Assembly (NCBI RefSeq): GCF_000238995.1
Contig: NC_016638.1
Location: 372,001 to 436,000 of the forward strand
DNA: 64,000 bases
Source: Mycoplasma haemocanis str. Illinois
GTDB lineage: Bacteria > Bacillota_I > Bacilli_A > Mycoplasmatales > Mycoplasmoidaceae
Direction: 5' to 3'
Part shown: piece by piece, positions 1 to 9,914 of the stretch
How the letters are laid out: each line of letters begins with the position of its first letter
Position numbering within the stretch: position 1 is the first letter of the stretch
The notes under the pieces: generated by a model
The model's input: only the letters and a program-made list of their open reading frames with translations
Databases searched by the model: none
What the model was told of the DNA's origin: nothing
Translations under genes and position numbers: made by a program

Positions 1-51
1 GAGCAAGATCAGTTTTTTAAGGATGCTTCCTCTTATTGCGTTTCTTCTTAA
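1..51 (+). CDS. C-terminal end of a WC-family protein (partial)
   Basis: The window opens inside a reading frame of 16 codons plus TAA that ends FFKDASSYCVSS. Nothing upstream is visible, so only the tail can be described. The x-Cys close to the C-terminus and the next paralogue 4 bp downstream on the same strand fit the last gene of a WC-family run. The family assignment is inference from a very short tail. Confidence 0.45.
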   Translation, partial: EQDQFFKDASSYCVSS

Positions 52-55
52 TTAG

Positions 56-646
56 GTGTCAAGTAAGTTAGTTTTAATAGGAGCTTCTTCTGTGTTTGTT
101 GGTGTGGCCGGAACTTCTGCCTACGCTCTTTACAATAATTCTCAAAATTTAAAAAAACTAAAAGACCTTTTTGACTCTACTAAGGGAAGGATTCTTTTGG
201 AGGCTATAGGGGATAAGCATGACGCTGTTTGGGAACAGATATTCAACGAATATGACAAATTCCATCATAAGATACCGGAAATTAAAAGTAAAGACGAATT
301 AAAGGGTTACTGCCAGAAGTTGGAAAATAGTTTTAATGTCAAGGATTTAGAAACTTATAGCAATTGATGTTCTAGGAATACCTTTAGCGGGCAGGTTGCG
401 GGCTCTAATAAGAAGTGGAATGATTCTAAAGAGGATTCTTCTTGAGAGTCTAGTAAAACTGCTTATTCCAAGGAGGCAACAGATAATTTTTTAATATCGA
501 AAAATGATAATCAAGCAATAGCTAAGAATGCGTTAACTGTTAAAGAGTTAAAAGAATGATGCTTTAAGAAATCAAAATTACCCTTTATTAACGATAAAGA
601 CAAAGATTATTTAATAGCAGATAAGTTTTGCACCATTACTCAATAG
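56..646 (+). CDS. WC-family paralogue, putative membrane-anchored surface protein
   Basis: A 196-aa protein, continuous only with UGA as Trp. The GTG start is chosen because it precedes the family's typical hydrophobic Gly/Ala-rich segment (residues 4-25, with VGVAGTSAYALY). A hydrophilic Lys/Asp/Glu-rich body follows, with Cys at a KGYC site, two Trp-Cys sites (NWCSRN, EWCFKK) and a last Cys in KFCTI. Length and layout match the other WC genes of the window. Function is unknown; surface exposure is inferred from the N-terminal anchor and from the family expansion typical of haemoplasmas. It is followed by another paralogue after 3 bp, suggesting co-transcription. Confidence 0.75.
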
Positions 647-649
647 AGA

Positions 650-1261
650 ATGGCAATCGGTAAACACTTGGTTATAGGATCTGGAGCCTTGGGTGCTACA
701 GGACTGTGTGGAACTTCTGTTTATTTATATAGCTTTAGAGAAGATACCTTAGAAACTAGGGTTAAGAATTATTTTAGGGATAAGAAGCATATGGTGGTTC
801 TTGACTCTTCTTTAAGAGAGGAATGAGCTAAGTTTAAGGAACTATATTCTTATTCTAAGGGTGAAAAACCTAAAGGTATAGATAAAGATCAAATTGCTAA
901 ATGATGCGAAGATAAGTTAGCTTCCAGGGATGGTGATAGTTTTGAGTTAGTTAAGAAGTGATGCGTTATTAATAAGAGGAGCTTAAAGGAGGAAGCTTTG
1001 ACTTCTGATAGGAAATTTATTCCTACGTCAGAATCCGATGCGAATGAACAGTGGAAACGAGCTTGAACTTCATACAACACTACTAAGGGTGATTTGGATA
1101 TAAAGGATTCCGTTTTTAATAGTGCATCTAAAAATGCTGCAGAAACTGGAGGTCCAGCATTGAAAAAGTGGTGTGAAGATAAATCGACTCAATTTATGTA
1201 TGAATATTTGGGGGAAGATAGGGGATATGAAAAGTATTATGCTTGGTGTACTGTGGATTAG
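650..1261 (+). CDS. WC-family paralogue, putative membrane-anchored surface protein
   Basis: A 203-aa protein with UGA Trp codons. The N-terminus (MAIGKHLVIGSGALGATG) is a hydrophobic Gly-rich anchor. There are four Trp-Cys sites: KWCEDK, KWCVIN, KWCEDK and AWCTVD at the very end. The first and third sites share the same WCEDK context, which hints at an internal duplication. The start is an ATG 3 bp after the previous stop, so the two genes probably form one transcript. No catalytic motif is seen. Product unknown. Confidence 0.78.
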
Positions 1262-1343
1262 TGAAGATATATTTATTAGTATATATCTCAAAATTTGCTG
1301 TTGGTTTAGGAAGATTAGTTAATAAGCAGTTAAATTCTCAATT

Positions 1344-1691
1344 ATGGCAAAAATAATTTTAGGTGGTCCTATGTTGGTAGCTGGAATAGGATTAGGGGGA
1401 ATAGGTTTAACTGTTACTGAAGCCAGAGATAGCCAGAAAAGTACTGTTTCCAAATCTAAAAGTACTTTCTCTCTCCCAACAAGGTGTGACATTTATTCTG
1501 TTGAACGTTCCAATGATACATCCGGAACAGCTAAATGAAGAGAACCTAGTTTTAGGAAAGAATTAAGACACCTAGAAGATCAGGTGGCTGCGGCTTGTGC
1601 TAGTTTTGGCAAAGTTTATATTGCCTGACAGGGTGATGCGTGAAGATTTAGACAACCGGATCAAAGTAAGAAGTGGGAGATACTAACTTAG
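1344..1691 (+). CDS. Two-Cys-family small paralogue (linker-less form)
   Basis: A 115-aa protein. The N-terminal hydrophobic segment is rich in Gly (GIGLGGIGLT), followed by a short Lys/Ser stretch, then RCDIYSVE, a Cys in the 'AACASFGKVYIAWQGD' segment, and a Trp-rich end. This follows the C-x-[IL]-x-K ... C ... G-K-x-[IV]-[FY] plan of the large leftward family at 12-33 kb. It differs in being on the + strand and in lacking a long acidic linker. Function unknown; two conserved cysteines could form a disulfide outside the cell (inference). Confidence 0.65.
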
Positions 1692-1833
1692 GGAAGTTTA
1701 TCGACGATAATTTGATAGGAGGTTAGTCAATTTTACTTGTAGGAGTACGTATCTTTATCTTTCTTATTAGTAACTAGTTCTGTATTCATCTAACATCGCT
1801 GTTTCGCCGAAGAATATCCTGAGTTTGATTTCC

Positions 1834-2176
1834 CTATGTTAAAGGAATCGGTTTTTTGTTGCTTAACTCCTTATCAATAATTTTCAGTACACATCATTTC
1901 TGAGAATTTTCTAGTAGCTTTAAATAATTAGAACACAATTGCTCTAAGCCAACTATCCCTTTCTTCATTATTACGGTCTTTAATGTTGGAATACATCTTG
2001 CATAAATAGGAAGTCTTATTAATATCTTTCTACCTGAATAAGGGAAGATTTACGTTTGGGGAATTAGGTTTGTATTTTTAAGATAAAAAACCACTAGTTT
2101 CAACGACGTCAGCGCCCAAAGCTTCAGATATTTTTGTCGTTGTAGAAAAGGAAGTATTAGGCTCTTAGGACACCAT
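1834..2176 (-). pseudogene. Decayed WC-family-like gene remnant
   Basis: Read leftward from an ATG at 2176, family-like pieces appear in different frames: KMYSNIKDRNNEERDSWLRA, then QLCSNYLKLLENSQKWCVL, ending at TAG (1834-1836). Several in-frame stops and at least one frame change separate the pieces, so no intact product is possible. It explains most of the 680-bp space between 1691 and 2370; the rest of that space shows nothing recognisable. Confidence 0.45.
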
Positions 2177-2369
2177 TGTTTTAACAAATTCATAATCTTA
2201 ATTTTTTAATGTATTGTTTAACTGTAAAGGTCTATATATTTATTTTTGGGAATAGGAAATCTAAATATAAGAAATAAGTGAATTGGGAATAAAGGTGGGC
2301 TTTTAATTATTTGAAGAGATATAAGAAAAGAATCTAATGGTGAATTTTGTTTATTTTTCTTATATCTAG

Positions 2370-2738
2370 ATGGTTAATAAATTTCTTCTTCTAGGAGGAT
2401 CTTCTGCAGCGGCTGTTTCGGTAGGGGTTGGTTTAAATGCATTGGGAAGCTCTTCCCCCCTAAAGCAAGTTACTAAAGCCCTCCACAAACCCTCCAGTTG
2501 TACTGTTTTTTTAGTGGAATCAGAGGGTAATCGTAAAGCTAGTATTATGGGAGATTTAGAGACTCTAAAACGGGATGGTAAAATTGAGGAAGATCTTTGA
2601 AACACTCTACAGAAAGTTTGTGAGAAATCTCCCGATAGAAGGGTTTATGTTGGGAATATTGGGAATCCTAAAAAGTTAACTCATGAAGAGAGGTATCAAC
2701 AGATAACTTGAACTTTTGTGGATAAAACTGTCAACTAG
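2370..2738 (+). CDS. Small two-Cys-like paralogue
   Basis: A 122-aa protein. A hydrophobic Ala/Gly-rich N-terminus (residues 3-28) is followed by SSCTVFLVES, an acidic/basic middle, Cys in KVCEKSPDRRVYVGN, and a Trp near the C-terminus. This is the two-Cys plan with a diverged IFVS segment (RVYVGN). Two UGA Trp codons are required. Upstream, cttatatctag gives a TATA-like element about 10 bp from the ATG. Function unknown. Confidence 0.62.
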
Positions 2739-2934
2739 ATTTTAGATTCTAGTTCTATACCTTAAGTACTAAATAAATCACTCTTTTGAATTAGGAGCTT
2801 GGTATTCTTTCTTATTAATAATTCAACTTGTTTTTAAGGAAAATCTCATAAGGGCCGAAGTTAAAAGAAGTTCTGTAAGGATATCTCGGAAAAGAAAGGT
2901 AAGAGGTGTTACCTTATAGAGTCCAGATGATGCT

Positions 2935-3365
2935 CTACTGCTTAGTTACGGAAGTTCATTCCTTTTGATCTTCCTTGGAATAATTTCACTTTCCTCCAGT
3001 TTCTGTTACGTACACCCTCCCGTTATATGAGGGCTTGTTGGTTTTATCAGTCCCCTTACAAGCGGTATCAACAGACGATCAAAAATCCTTATTGTCCGTA
3101 TTTGATTTCGTATCTTTGACTTTTTCCTCTTCCCAATTTATCTTAGTAATCTTTGGATTTTGAGATTCTTTACCCTCTACTTTAAAAACTTCACAAGTGG
3201 GATTGTGTTGAGGTTGTGTATTTGGTTGAATAGAAGATGTAGATGTTATAGGAGTTGTGGTCAATTCCTTGGATTTTCCTTTTCAAGCCATAGAAGAAAT
3301 CCCTCATGTCGTCAAACTTGTCGCAGTTACACCTCCCACTAAAAATTAATTCCCGCTAATTTCAT
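2935..3365 (-). pseudogene. Two-Cys-family gene with an N-terminal T-run frameshift
   Basis: The product is intact from a GTG at 3339 (134 aa) to TAG at 2935. It matches the neighbour at 4084-4542 throughout: TSLTTWGISSM, KGKSKEL, CEVFKV, GRVYVTETGGKWNYS. In the neighbour the protein starts MQLTIVKFLVGG; here the homologous ATG at 3365 reads MKLAGINF and then hits TAG, because the T run has five bases where six would restore FLVGG. The ATG overlaps the stop of the upstream gene (TAATG). It is either a pseudogene, a phase-off state, or expressed from GTG 3339 without the anchor start. Confidence 0.6.
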
Positions 3366-3991
3366 TATTGGTCTGCAAGTTTAAGACCGCTCGCATCTTT
3401 AATGCATCAAATTAATGATTTTTCTATCAAGTCATCATAATCTTCATCAGTAGAATCCTTTTCCAGAAGATTCTTGCATTGGTTTCTCAAAGATTTTCAT
3501 TCTTCTCCGCTAGATCCCGTTAAAGTGTCTAAGCCTTTTATTTTTTTAGAAGTATTGGACGCCACTGAGTACTTGGTCTTTAAAGATTCCCAAGTGCTCT
3601 TGTCTTCTTCATTGTTTTCCCCATTCTTAAGAATAGTCTTGCCACTTAATTTTGGAGAATCCAATACTGTCTTTGGAATCACACAAAATCTTCTAGATTT
3701 TTTATAGTCGTCATTGCTGTAATAATCTTTTTTAAAAATATGGCTACACATGGTTAATAAATCAGAGATGGAAGGCGTCTTACCACTATTTTCCGGCAAA
3801 GTTTTGTAAACTCCTAAAACTTTATTTATTGTTGCCTGATCAGAATTGGACTTTAGTAATACAAATCCTTCGTCTTGCAACCTTTGAGCTACACTTTTAG
3901 TAGAGGATTGAGATTTCAAAAATCCGTAAGTTGCCGCTGTTCCTAAACCGGCCACAGTTACTCCCGATAAGGTCAGAATCTTCAAATTCAT
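3365..3991 (-). CDS. WC-family paralogue
   Basis: A 208-aa protein. The N-terminus is hydrophobic (VTVAGLGTAATYGFL, residues 10-24). Cys sites are TMCSHI, RFCVIP, NQCKN and IWCIKD, giving four sites, three of them with Trp replaced. The body is Lys/Ser/Asp rich. The ATG follows a T/A-rich leader, with possible promoter sequence around 4000-4030. The stop overlaps the ATG of the next gene by one base. Function unknown; a surface role is inferred from the family. Confidence 0.75.
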
Positions 3992-4083
3992 TTTTTAAGT
4001 TTTTAGGACAGATAATAAATTTGATTTATAGTTTATGGATCGAAGAATAGAAGATCTATTTTATTTAATAATAGGCGCGAACC

Positions 4084-4542
4084 TTATTTCACTTTAGGAG
4101 ATCAATCTTTTTGATCAAATCTAGAGTAATTTCATTTTCCTCCTGTTTCTGTAACATAAACTTTTCCTTGATATTGGGGCTTGTTACTATCAGTACCCTC
4201 ACAAGCCTTTTCAACATCCTCTCAGAAGTTTTTATTGGTTGTTTCGGCATTACTATCTTCCTTCTTTTTTTCTTTCCAATCTATTTTTTCAATTCGTTGT
4301 CCATCCTTCCCTTTGTTATCAATTTTAAAAACTTCACAAGAGGGACTAGGGGAAGTTTGTTCTGTAGAAGGAACGGTGGTGGAAGATTTTATTTCCGCTT
4401 TAGGAGAGATTTCATCCTTAGTTTGTGGTAATTCCTTTGACTTCTCCTTTCAATCAATAGAAGAAATTCCTCACGCCGTCAAACCGGTCGTAACAGATGT
4501 AGCTATTCCTCCAACTAAAAACTTAACGATCGTTAACTGCAT
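4084..4542 (-). CDS. Two-Cys-family paralogue with acidic linker
   Basis: A 152-aa protein. Residues 1-30 are a hydrophobic anchor (VKFLVGGIATSVTTGLTAWG). A linker rich in Lys, Ser, Thr and Glu follows, then the conserved domain: CEVFKI, KACEGTD, GKVYVTETGGKWNYS. It is the intact partner of the frameshifted copy at 2935-3365, which shows the ancestral N-terminus of that gene. Five UGA Trp codons are needed. Function unknown. Confidence 0.75.
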
Positions 4543-4590
4543 AATAGACCTATACTTGATATCTAGTGTTCAATAAATTTAAAACATCTT

Positions 4591-5178
4591 CTATTTCTTA
4601 CAGTGCTTTTTAAAATCTTGATAAGAGATACGATCTTCACGAGAAAGGTAAGCATTGGAATGACATCATTTCTTTAATTTCTGACCATTATCATCACCCC
4701 CACTACCAGAATTTTCAGCAGTTATCTTATCAACCTCTGCCTTTAGATTTCCTAGAGAAGAATATTTGGTTTTGAAAGTATTAACGTCTGTTTCCATCGA
4801 TAATTTTTCTTCTTTCAACTTATCTTCAAATGTTGAATAGATAGTACATCATTTCTCCGCTTTCTTTAGCATGAAATCCTTATCTTGTTGCTCTATGGTA
4901 TAAATACATCAATTTTTAATGTCTTCTTCAGAGAGGTTTCCATCCTTTATTCTCAAATTATCATTCACCTCTAATGCATAAGTCTTGGACACTTTTTTCC
5001 ACGCTTCTGTTTGTTCATTAATGGGAAGTTCGGAAGTTAATTTGTATCCCTTCGATTTAAGAAGAGTCTTTATAGAACTCTTTTCTGGATTGGAATAGGA
5101 GGAAGCGGCTAATCCTCCCAGTCCAATACCTCCAACACCAACAAAAGCTATTCCGCCTTTTGCTAAGAATGAAGCCAT
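4591..5178 (-). CDS. WC-family paralogue (MAS subtype), tandem copy 2
   Basis: A 195-aa protein. The N-terminal membrane segment is strikingly Gly-rich (GGIAFVGVGGIGLGGLA). The four Cys sites are NWCIYT, KWCTIY, KWCHSN and KHCKK. It is closely similar along its whole length to the next upstream gene (5191-5787): both have YKLTS-LP--EQ, EEKL-MET and KYSSLG. The pair is a tandem duplication, and a third decayed copy lies at 8892-9227. Function unknown. Confidence 0.8.
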
Positions 5179-5190
5179 GACAACCTAACT

Positions 5191-5787
5191 TTATCCTTGA
5201 ACAGCAGACTTAGTACAATGTCCTTTAAAGACCTGGTATTCAGAATTATCTTTATATGATGAATAAACCATTGTTTCACATCACTTCTTTAACTTTCTAC
5301 CATTTTCATTTCCAGTTCCCGAAACAGGAGTAACAGCGTTTACTTTTTCTGTTAAATCACCTAGGGAAGAGTATTTACCATCAAGAGCTTTCTCATCTGT
5401 TTCCATTGCTAATTTTTCTTCATTTAACTTGTCCTTAAATGAGTAATATACAACACATCATTTGGAAGCTTTCTTTAAAACAGAATCATTGCTTTGAACT
5501 TCCATATGATTCTTACATCAATTACGTATGTCACTTTCAGTAACTTCCCCTTCTTTGATTTTAAGATCTTGATTTTTCTCTAATTTATAGGTATTAGTTA
5601 CTTTAGCTCACGCAATATTTTGTTCGGATGTAGGCAGAGAAGAAGTAAGTTTATATCCTTGGGTTAGGAGGGCAGATTTTACTGTGTTATTCATAGATTT
5701 AATATAGTTGGATATAGCTAATCCTCCCACCCCCATGCTGCCCACTCCGGCAACAGCAATTCCAGCCTTTACCAATGAAGAAGCCAT
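5191..5787 (-). CDS. WC-family paralogue (MAS subtype), tandem copy 1
   Basis: A 198-aa protein with a Gly/Ala-rich N-terminal segment (AGIAVAGVGSMGVGGLA), then YKLTSSLPTSEQ. The four sites are NWCKNH, KWCVVY, KWCETM and GHCTK. It starts two bases after the stop of the ESQ-family gene upstream, so the leftward genes 5790, 5191 and 4591 are probably one transcript. Function unknown. Confidence 0.8.
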
Positions 5788-5789
5788 TA

Positions 5790-6407
5790 TTAAGTAAAGA
5801 TCTTAGAATCTGGAGTTAAACAAAACTCTCTTGCATTCCAAATATCCTTTCTATTTTCAGGTTTGTATCTTTTATTTAGTATAGATTTACATCAAGTTAA
5901 TAGGGAGTCAAAGTTATCTCCTTCTTTAAGAATACCTGCCTTTATGGATGTTTCTTTATATTGTTTAAATATCTCCTCTTTATTAAGGTCTGCTTCTTCT
6001 ATATCATCTATTGTTTGACTATATTCTTCCTCTAATAGAAAGGATTTAATATCCATAGTACAGAAGAGTTTCAAGTGATTAAAGGTTTCAACTTTTTCTG
6101 TAGAATAACTTTCATATAGATTCCTATAGCACCATTTCTTTAGGAAATAAGCCCCTTCGTTTCGGGAAGAATGAGAGTTAATTTCTGGAATTATCCTAAT
6201 TAGTTCCTTTTTATGGTTGAGAAATCGCTCTCTCCATCTGTTAAACTGATTCTTTTTTACTTCGAATAGGGATTTGTAGTGTTGTGATTCCAAGTGAGCT
6301 TTATTTGTTGGATATTTAAATAAAGCCGCTGTAGATTTGAATCAAAAACCAGTGATAATTGCGACAACAGCAGACGTAGTTACAGATTTTGAAATACAGG
6401 AATTCAC
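5790..6407 (-). CDS. ESQ-family protein (divergent module copy 1)
   Basis: A 205-aa protein. A TAG directly upstream leaves GTG 6407 as the natural start, and two paralogues start with the same GTG. Residues 1-30 are hydrophobic. The signature HLESQHYKSLFEVKKNQF comes at about residue 40, followed by RW and a four-site WC body: KWCYRN, LFCTMDIKSFLLEEE, TWCKSI and LCLTPDSK. It is transcribed away from the SLMGK-family gene at 6462; the same divergent pair recurs at 9.2-10.8 and 36.3-38.1 kb, suggesting linked function (inference). Confidence 0.8.
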
Positions 6408-6461
6408 TACCTACTCTTTTAGTAAGCAAACATATATTATTCTGAATTAAAAATCCCCCCT

Positions 6462-7394
6462 ATGCCCTCTAAAATCTCTTTATTTCCTTCCAATCTAAGA
6501 GTTGGATTGATGGTAGGGGCGGCTTCTTTAGCTTCTGTAGGAACTTCTTCCGGACTATTATTAGATGCTAATCGAGACAATTTAAAGACAATTGCAGATT
6601 CGGCTGGAACGGCTGCTGCTCCAATTGTTGGCCCAATTAAGCAAGGGAAGGAGCAATTATCTCAACAATTGGATGAATTTTCTAAGAAGGGCTACAACTT
6701 AGGAATAGATGCCAAAGGATGAGTAAGTAATAACTTTAATAAAGTAAAGATAAAAAGTGGAGCTATTCAGATTTACAACAATCTTAAGTCAGGATATGAT
6801 GCAGTTAGTTCGTTTGCAAAAGAGGCTAAGACTACTATTAAAGATTTCTTTGAGAATTGAGAGTCCAAGCGGGAAACCATGCACATTGTATTTAAATCCA
6901 TTGGTAATTCTTTTTCAATATTGGGTGGATTAGTTAGCTCTTCTTCAGCTGGAGAATCCAAGATAAAAGTATTATTTGAAGTTTTAGCTAACGAGAAATT
7001 CAAAGATTTTGTGGGAGCTGTAGGAAACTTAACTTCTAAGAATCCTAGTTTGCTCTCTCAATTAAAGGGAGATGATGTCTATGACGTTTTAAATGCCTTC
7101 AAGCAGGCTCCGGAAGAGGTTGTCGGAATTATTAATAAGTTAGTTGAGGATCATAAGGATAAGCCACAGGATTCCGTTACTAGAGATGTATTTATTTCAG
7201 CTTTAAAACTTCAGTCTCTAATGGGTAAGGCTCAATCTATATTGGCTAACGCTAAGAAGCTTTTACAAGATAAAGAGAAGAATAAAGATGCGATAGAAAA
7301 AGCAACTAAGGAACTAGAAGCAACTATTAAGGAATTAACAAATTTAATTAAATCACAAGAGTCAGAAGGTTCTTCTTCTTCTTCTTCTTCTTAG
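6462..7394 (+). CDS. SLMGK-family coiled-coil protein with poly-Ser tail (module copy 1)
   Basis: A 310-aa protein. Residues 10-37 are a hydrophobic Ala/Gly/Ser-rich segment. A Lys-rich amphipathic middle follows, then the conserved block MHIVFKS-GNSFSIL and SSAGESKIK-LFEVLA-EKFKDF. The core is KNP-LLSQLKGDD and ALKLQSLMGKA, then a predicted coiled coil (KEKNKDAIEKATKELEATIK) and a run of eight serines encoded by tandem TTC/TCT triplets. Function unknown. The pattern of a membrane anchor plus long amphipathic helices resembles an extended surface protein. The serine-codon run could change length by slippage. Confidence 0.8.
7369..7391 (+). repeat. Trinucleotide (TTC)n run encoding poly-Ser
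   Basis: About seven to eight perfect TTC units in frame encode the serine tail directly before the TAG. Length changes by one unit stay in frame and would only alter tail length. Confidence 0.85.
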
Positions 7395-7523
7395 GATAAA
7401 GGGGAATATTTGTCCCTATATTTATTGGTTCTCAATCATATTCATCCACAGATGATTCTTTTTAAAGCAATCACGTTTAAGATTGAGGATTTAAGAAATA
7501 TTGCTATCCTTTTAATAGTCATC

Positions 7524-8156
7524 CTATTTAGATAAGCACCAAGCTTTAACTCTTTGAAAATCCTCTGAGGAAGTATCTACAACCTTAATTTTGGATTTCT
7601 CCATACACTTCTCCTTAAATTTCTCAGATGGAGTATTTAAATTCTTCTGTGTGCCTCAATCTGATGTTCCTCAAACATCATTATCTGCAGGCTGGTTATT
7701 TGATTTTTTATTAATGGAAGCCGCTTTATAGTTTTCCCAAGCCTTATTTCATTTGTCAGCAGAATCCCCCGTCTTAAGTATCTGTGTACCTTCTTTTTTC
7801 AACCATTCTGCAATAGTTAAGTTCCTAGTGCATCAAGCTTTTATCTCTTGAAATCTCTTATCTGAAAAATCCTTAACAGCTATCTCCGATTTACTTTTGC
7901 AAGCATCTTGGAAAGCTTGTGACGATTCTTCATTCTCAACATTTAACTTTCACGGATTATTGGATGTTTTGTAGGTTTTTCAAGATGCATCTCAGTCGAC
8001 TTTCTCTGAAGATTCAGTAAGAAGAATAGTTTTACCTTCCTTCTTTATCAATTCGTAGATAGCTGTTTTATTTTGAATTTGGGAGTAAATAATTCCTCCA
8101 GTAATGGCAGATCCTCCACCGATTGTAGTAAGAACTATTTTGGAAGTTAAAGACAT
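7524..8156 (-). CDS. WC-family paralogue, Trp-rich
   Basis: A 210-aa protein with eleven UGA Trp codons. The N-terminal hydrophobic segment (VLTTIGGGSAITGGIIY) is followed by two visibly similar halves. Each half has a [LI]KKEGxxIL motif, a DW/KWN-AW-YK block, and the pair K(x)C ... AWC: DACKSK ... AWCTRN and KCMEKS ... AWCLSK. This is one of the clearest cases that the 200-aa proteins are duplicated 95-aa units. Function unknown. Confidence 0.78.
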
Positions 8157-8256
8157 GATTGTGGTAACTTCATTTTGTCTAATTACTAATTAAATCGATT
8201 CTTTCCAATTTAAATACGAGTGACGTTTACCTATAGGAATTTAGGGTTAAATGCAA

Positions 8257-8889
8257 TTATTGCTTCCTGCAGTAACGCTCCTGTTGTTTAAATTCGTCTG
8301 ATTCTGGGCCCTCGTAAATATTTGATTGAATCTCCTCGCATCAGTTCTTTAATTTCTCTCTCACAGAATCGCTATATGTCGTAACAGTTAAAGCGCCTAT
8401 TTCTTGTTTTAAAGTGGCAAGCTTGGAGTTCAACTCCCCATATTCGGAAACATTGTGACTTTTCAAATTAGTTAACGGAGTATCTCATGCATTATTGTTC
8501 TTATTTTCTCCATTTCACGTTTTAGAACTTGCCTCTTTGTTGGTCTTAGAACAGTAATTCTTGAAGTCCTTTTGGTAATTTGAATTCTCAACTGGCTCCT
8601 GGTAAATTAAATCACACCCCTCCTTTAAAAGGTTAGTCGCTGTTTCATCTTGATTAGTTTCTTTAGCTTTATTAAAAGATTCAAGAAGTTTTGGGTGAGT
8701 TGGAGCCTCTTTTTTTAAAGTCAAGAGTTTAGTTGCTCAAAGATCTGAAGTTTTTGAAAGTAGAGCATGCTTATATCGTTCTCCAAAGGTAATCTTGGGG
8801 CCGTTGTTCTTTCTCATTAATAGGAAACCTCCCACACCAGTTGCACCCACTCCTGCAGCGCTTGCCAAAACGAAAACCAATTTACCCAT
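8257..8889 (-). CDS. WC-family paralogue
   Basis: A 210-aa protein. The ATG at 8889 starts a hydrophobic segment (KLVFVLASAAGVGATGVGGFLLM). Cys sites are EGCDLIY, NYCSKT, NWCEEI and RYCRKQ at the C-terminus. The same Cys contexts (GCxxIY ... NYCSK) occur in the rightward gene at 29222, so the two belong to one subtype. It lies directly downstream of a decayed MAS-type copy. Function unknown. Confidence 0.78.
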
Positions 8890-8891
8890 GA

Positions 8892-9227
8892 CTATTCAGA
8901 AACTATGAAACCATGTTTTCTAAAGATTTGATACACATCGATATCTCTATAGGATGAATGGATCATAGTTTTGTATCACTTTTTAAGCTTTCTATTATTC
9001 GGAGACTTTCTTTATGAGGGAATCGACTCTTTGATGACCCAGATTTTAGCATACCACTCCTTTATGTCAATTACAGGTAATGAAATCCACTCCATAGGTA
9101 TTTAAACTTTTTCCCACGGGGAATACTGTTCCAATTGGTAGAGAGGAGAAGGGCATTTGTATCTTCGGGCTACAAAAAGAGATCTTATGATATTGCTCAC
9201 TATTTTTCCTTCTTGCTAAAGGAGAAG
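8892..9227 (-). pseudogene. Decayed MAS-subtype WC gene
   Basis: Leftward translation gives KLKKWYKTMIHSSYRDIDVYQ at the C-terminal end, matching KLKKWCETMVYSSYKDNSEYQ of the gene at 5191. Upstream pieces (IDIKEWYAKIWVIKESIPS) lie in other frames with stops. Its place, between an ESQ gene and its leftward neighbour, is the same as that of 5191 in the first block, so it is the relic of a duplicated block. Confidence 0.65.
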
Positions 9228-9848
9228 TTATTCTCTAGGTAATTTTGAATCCGGAGTTAGGCAAAATTCTTTTGCATCATTAACGTCTTTTCTACTTTCT
9301 GGTTTGTAGGCTTTCTTTAATATTGATTTACATCAATTTAGTAAGTTATCAAAGCTATCACCTTCTTTAAGAATTCCGGACTTAATGATTAAGTCTTTAT
9401 ATTGATAAAAGATAGATTCTTTATCCTTCTCTGTGGCGTTTATCTCATCTATCGTTTGAGTATCTTCTTCCTCTAAAAGTAAGGCTTTTATATCCATGGT
9501 GCAAAAACGTTTCAATTGATTAAAGATATTGTCATTTCCATGAGTGTACTTTGAGTAAAGATGGTTGTAACATCATCTCTTTAGGAAGTAAGCTCCTTCA
9601 TTATTGGATGAATTAGCATTTATTTCTGGAATTAAATTTTGTAGTTCTTCCCTGTGACTTAAGAACTTCTCTCTTCATCTTGTGAATTTATTCCTCTTTA
9701 CCTCAAATAGAGACTTGTAATTTTGAGATTCTAAATGGGCTTTGTTGGTGGGATGATTAAATAAAGTGCCAGCAGTTTTAAATCAAATTCCAGAGATTAC
9801 TGCAATGGTAGTGGATGCAGTTATAGATTTGGCTATTCCTGAACTCAC
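9228..9848 (-). CDS. ESQ-family protein (divergent module copy 2)
   Basis: A 206-aa protein. GTG start (V-SSGIAKSI), as in the other copies. A hydrophobic segment is followed by KAHLESQNYKSLFEVKRNKF, then REKFL-H-EEL, NEGAYFLKRWCYNH, RFCTMDIKALLLEEEDTQTI, SGILKEGDSFDNLLNWCKSI and FCLTPDSK. It is highly similar to the genes at 5790 and 36319. A shared promoter-like string (gatatatgataattttct) lies between it and the divergent SLMGK gene. Function unknown. Confidence 0.8.
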
Positions 9849-9884
9849 AGTTTGTGTTTAATGTTTGGTGAGGTTATTGATATA

Positions 9885-9906
9885 TGATAATTTTCTAAAT
9901 TAAAGA
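9885..9906. promoter_or_regulatory. Shared promoter-like element of the divergent module
   Basis: The string gatatatgataattttct occurs here, between the GTG of the ESQ gene and the ATG of the SLMGK gene. An identical copy lies in the same position at 36958-36976. Conservation in both intergenic spaces and the TATGATAAT core support a -10-like role; which strand it serves cannot be told. Confidence 0.5.
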
Positions 9907-9914
9907 TCTTCTAT

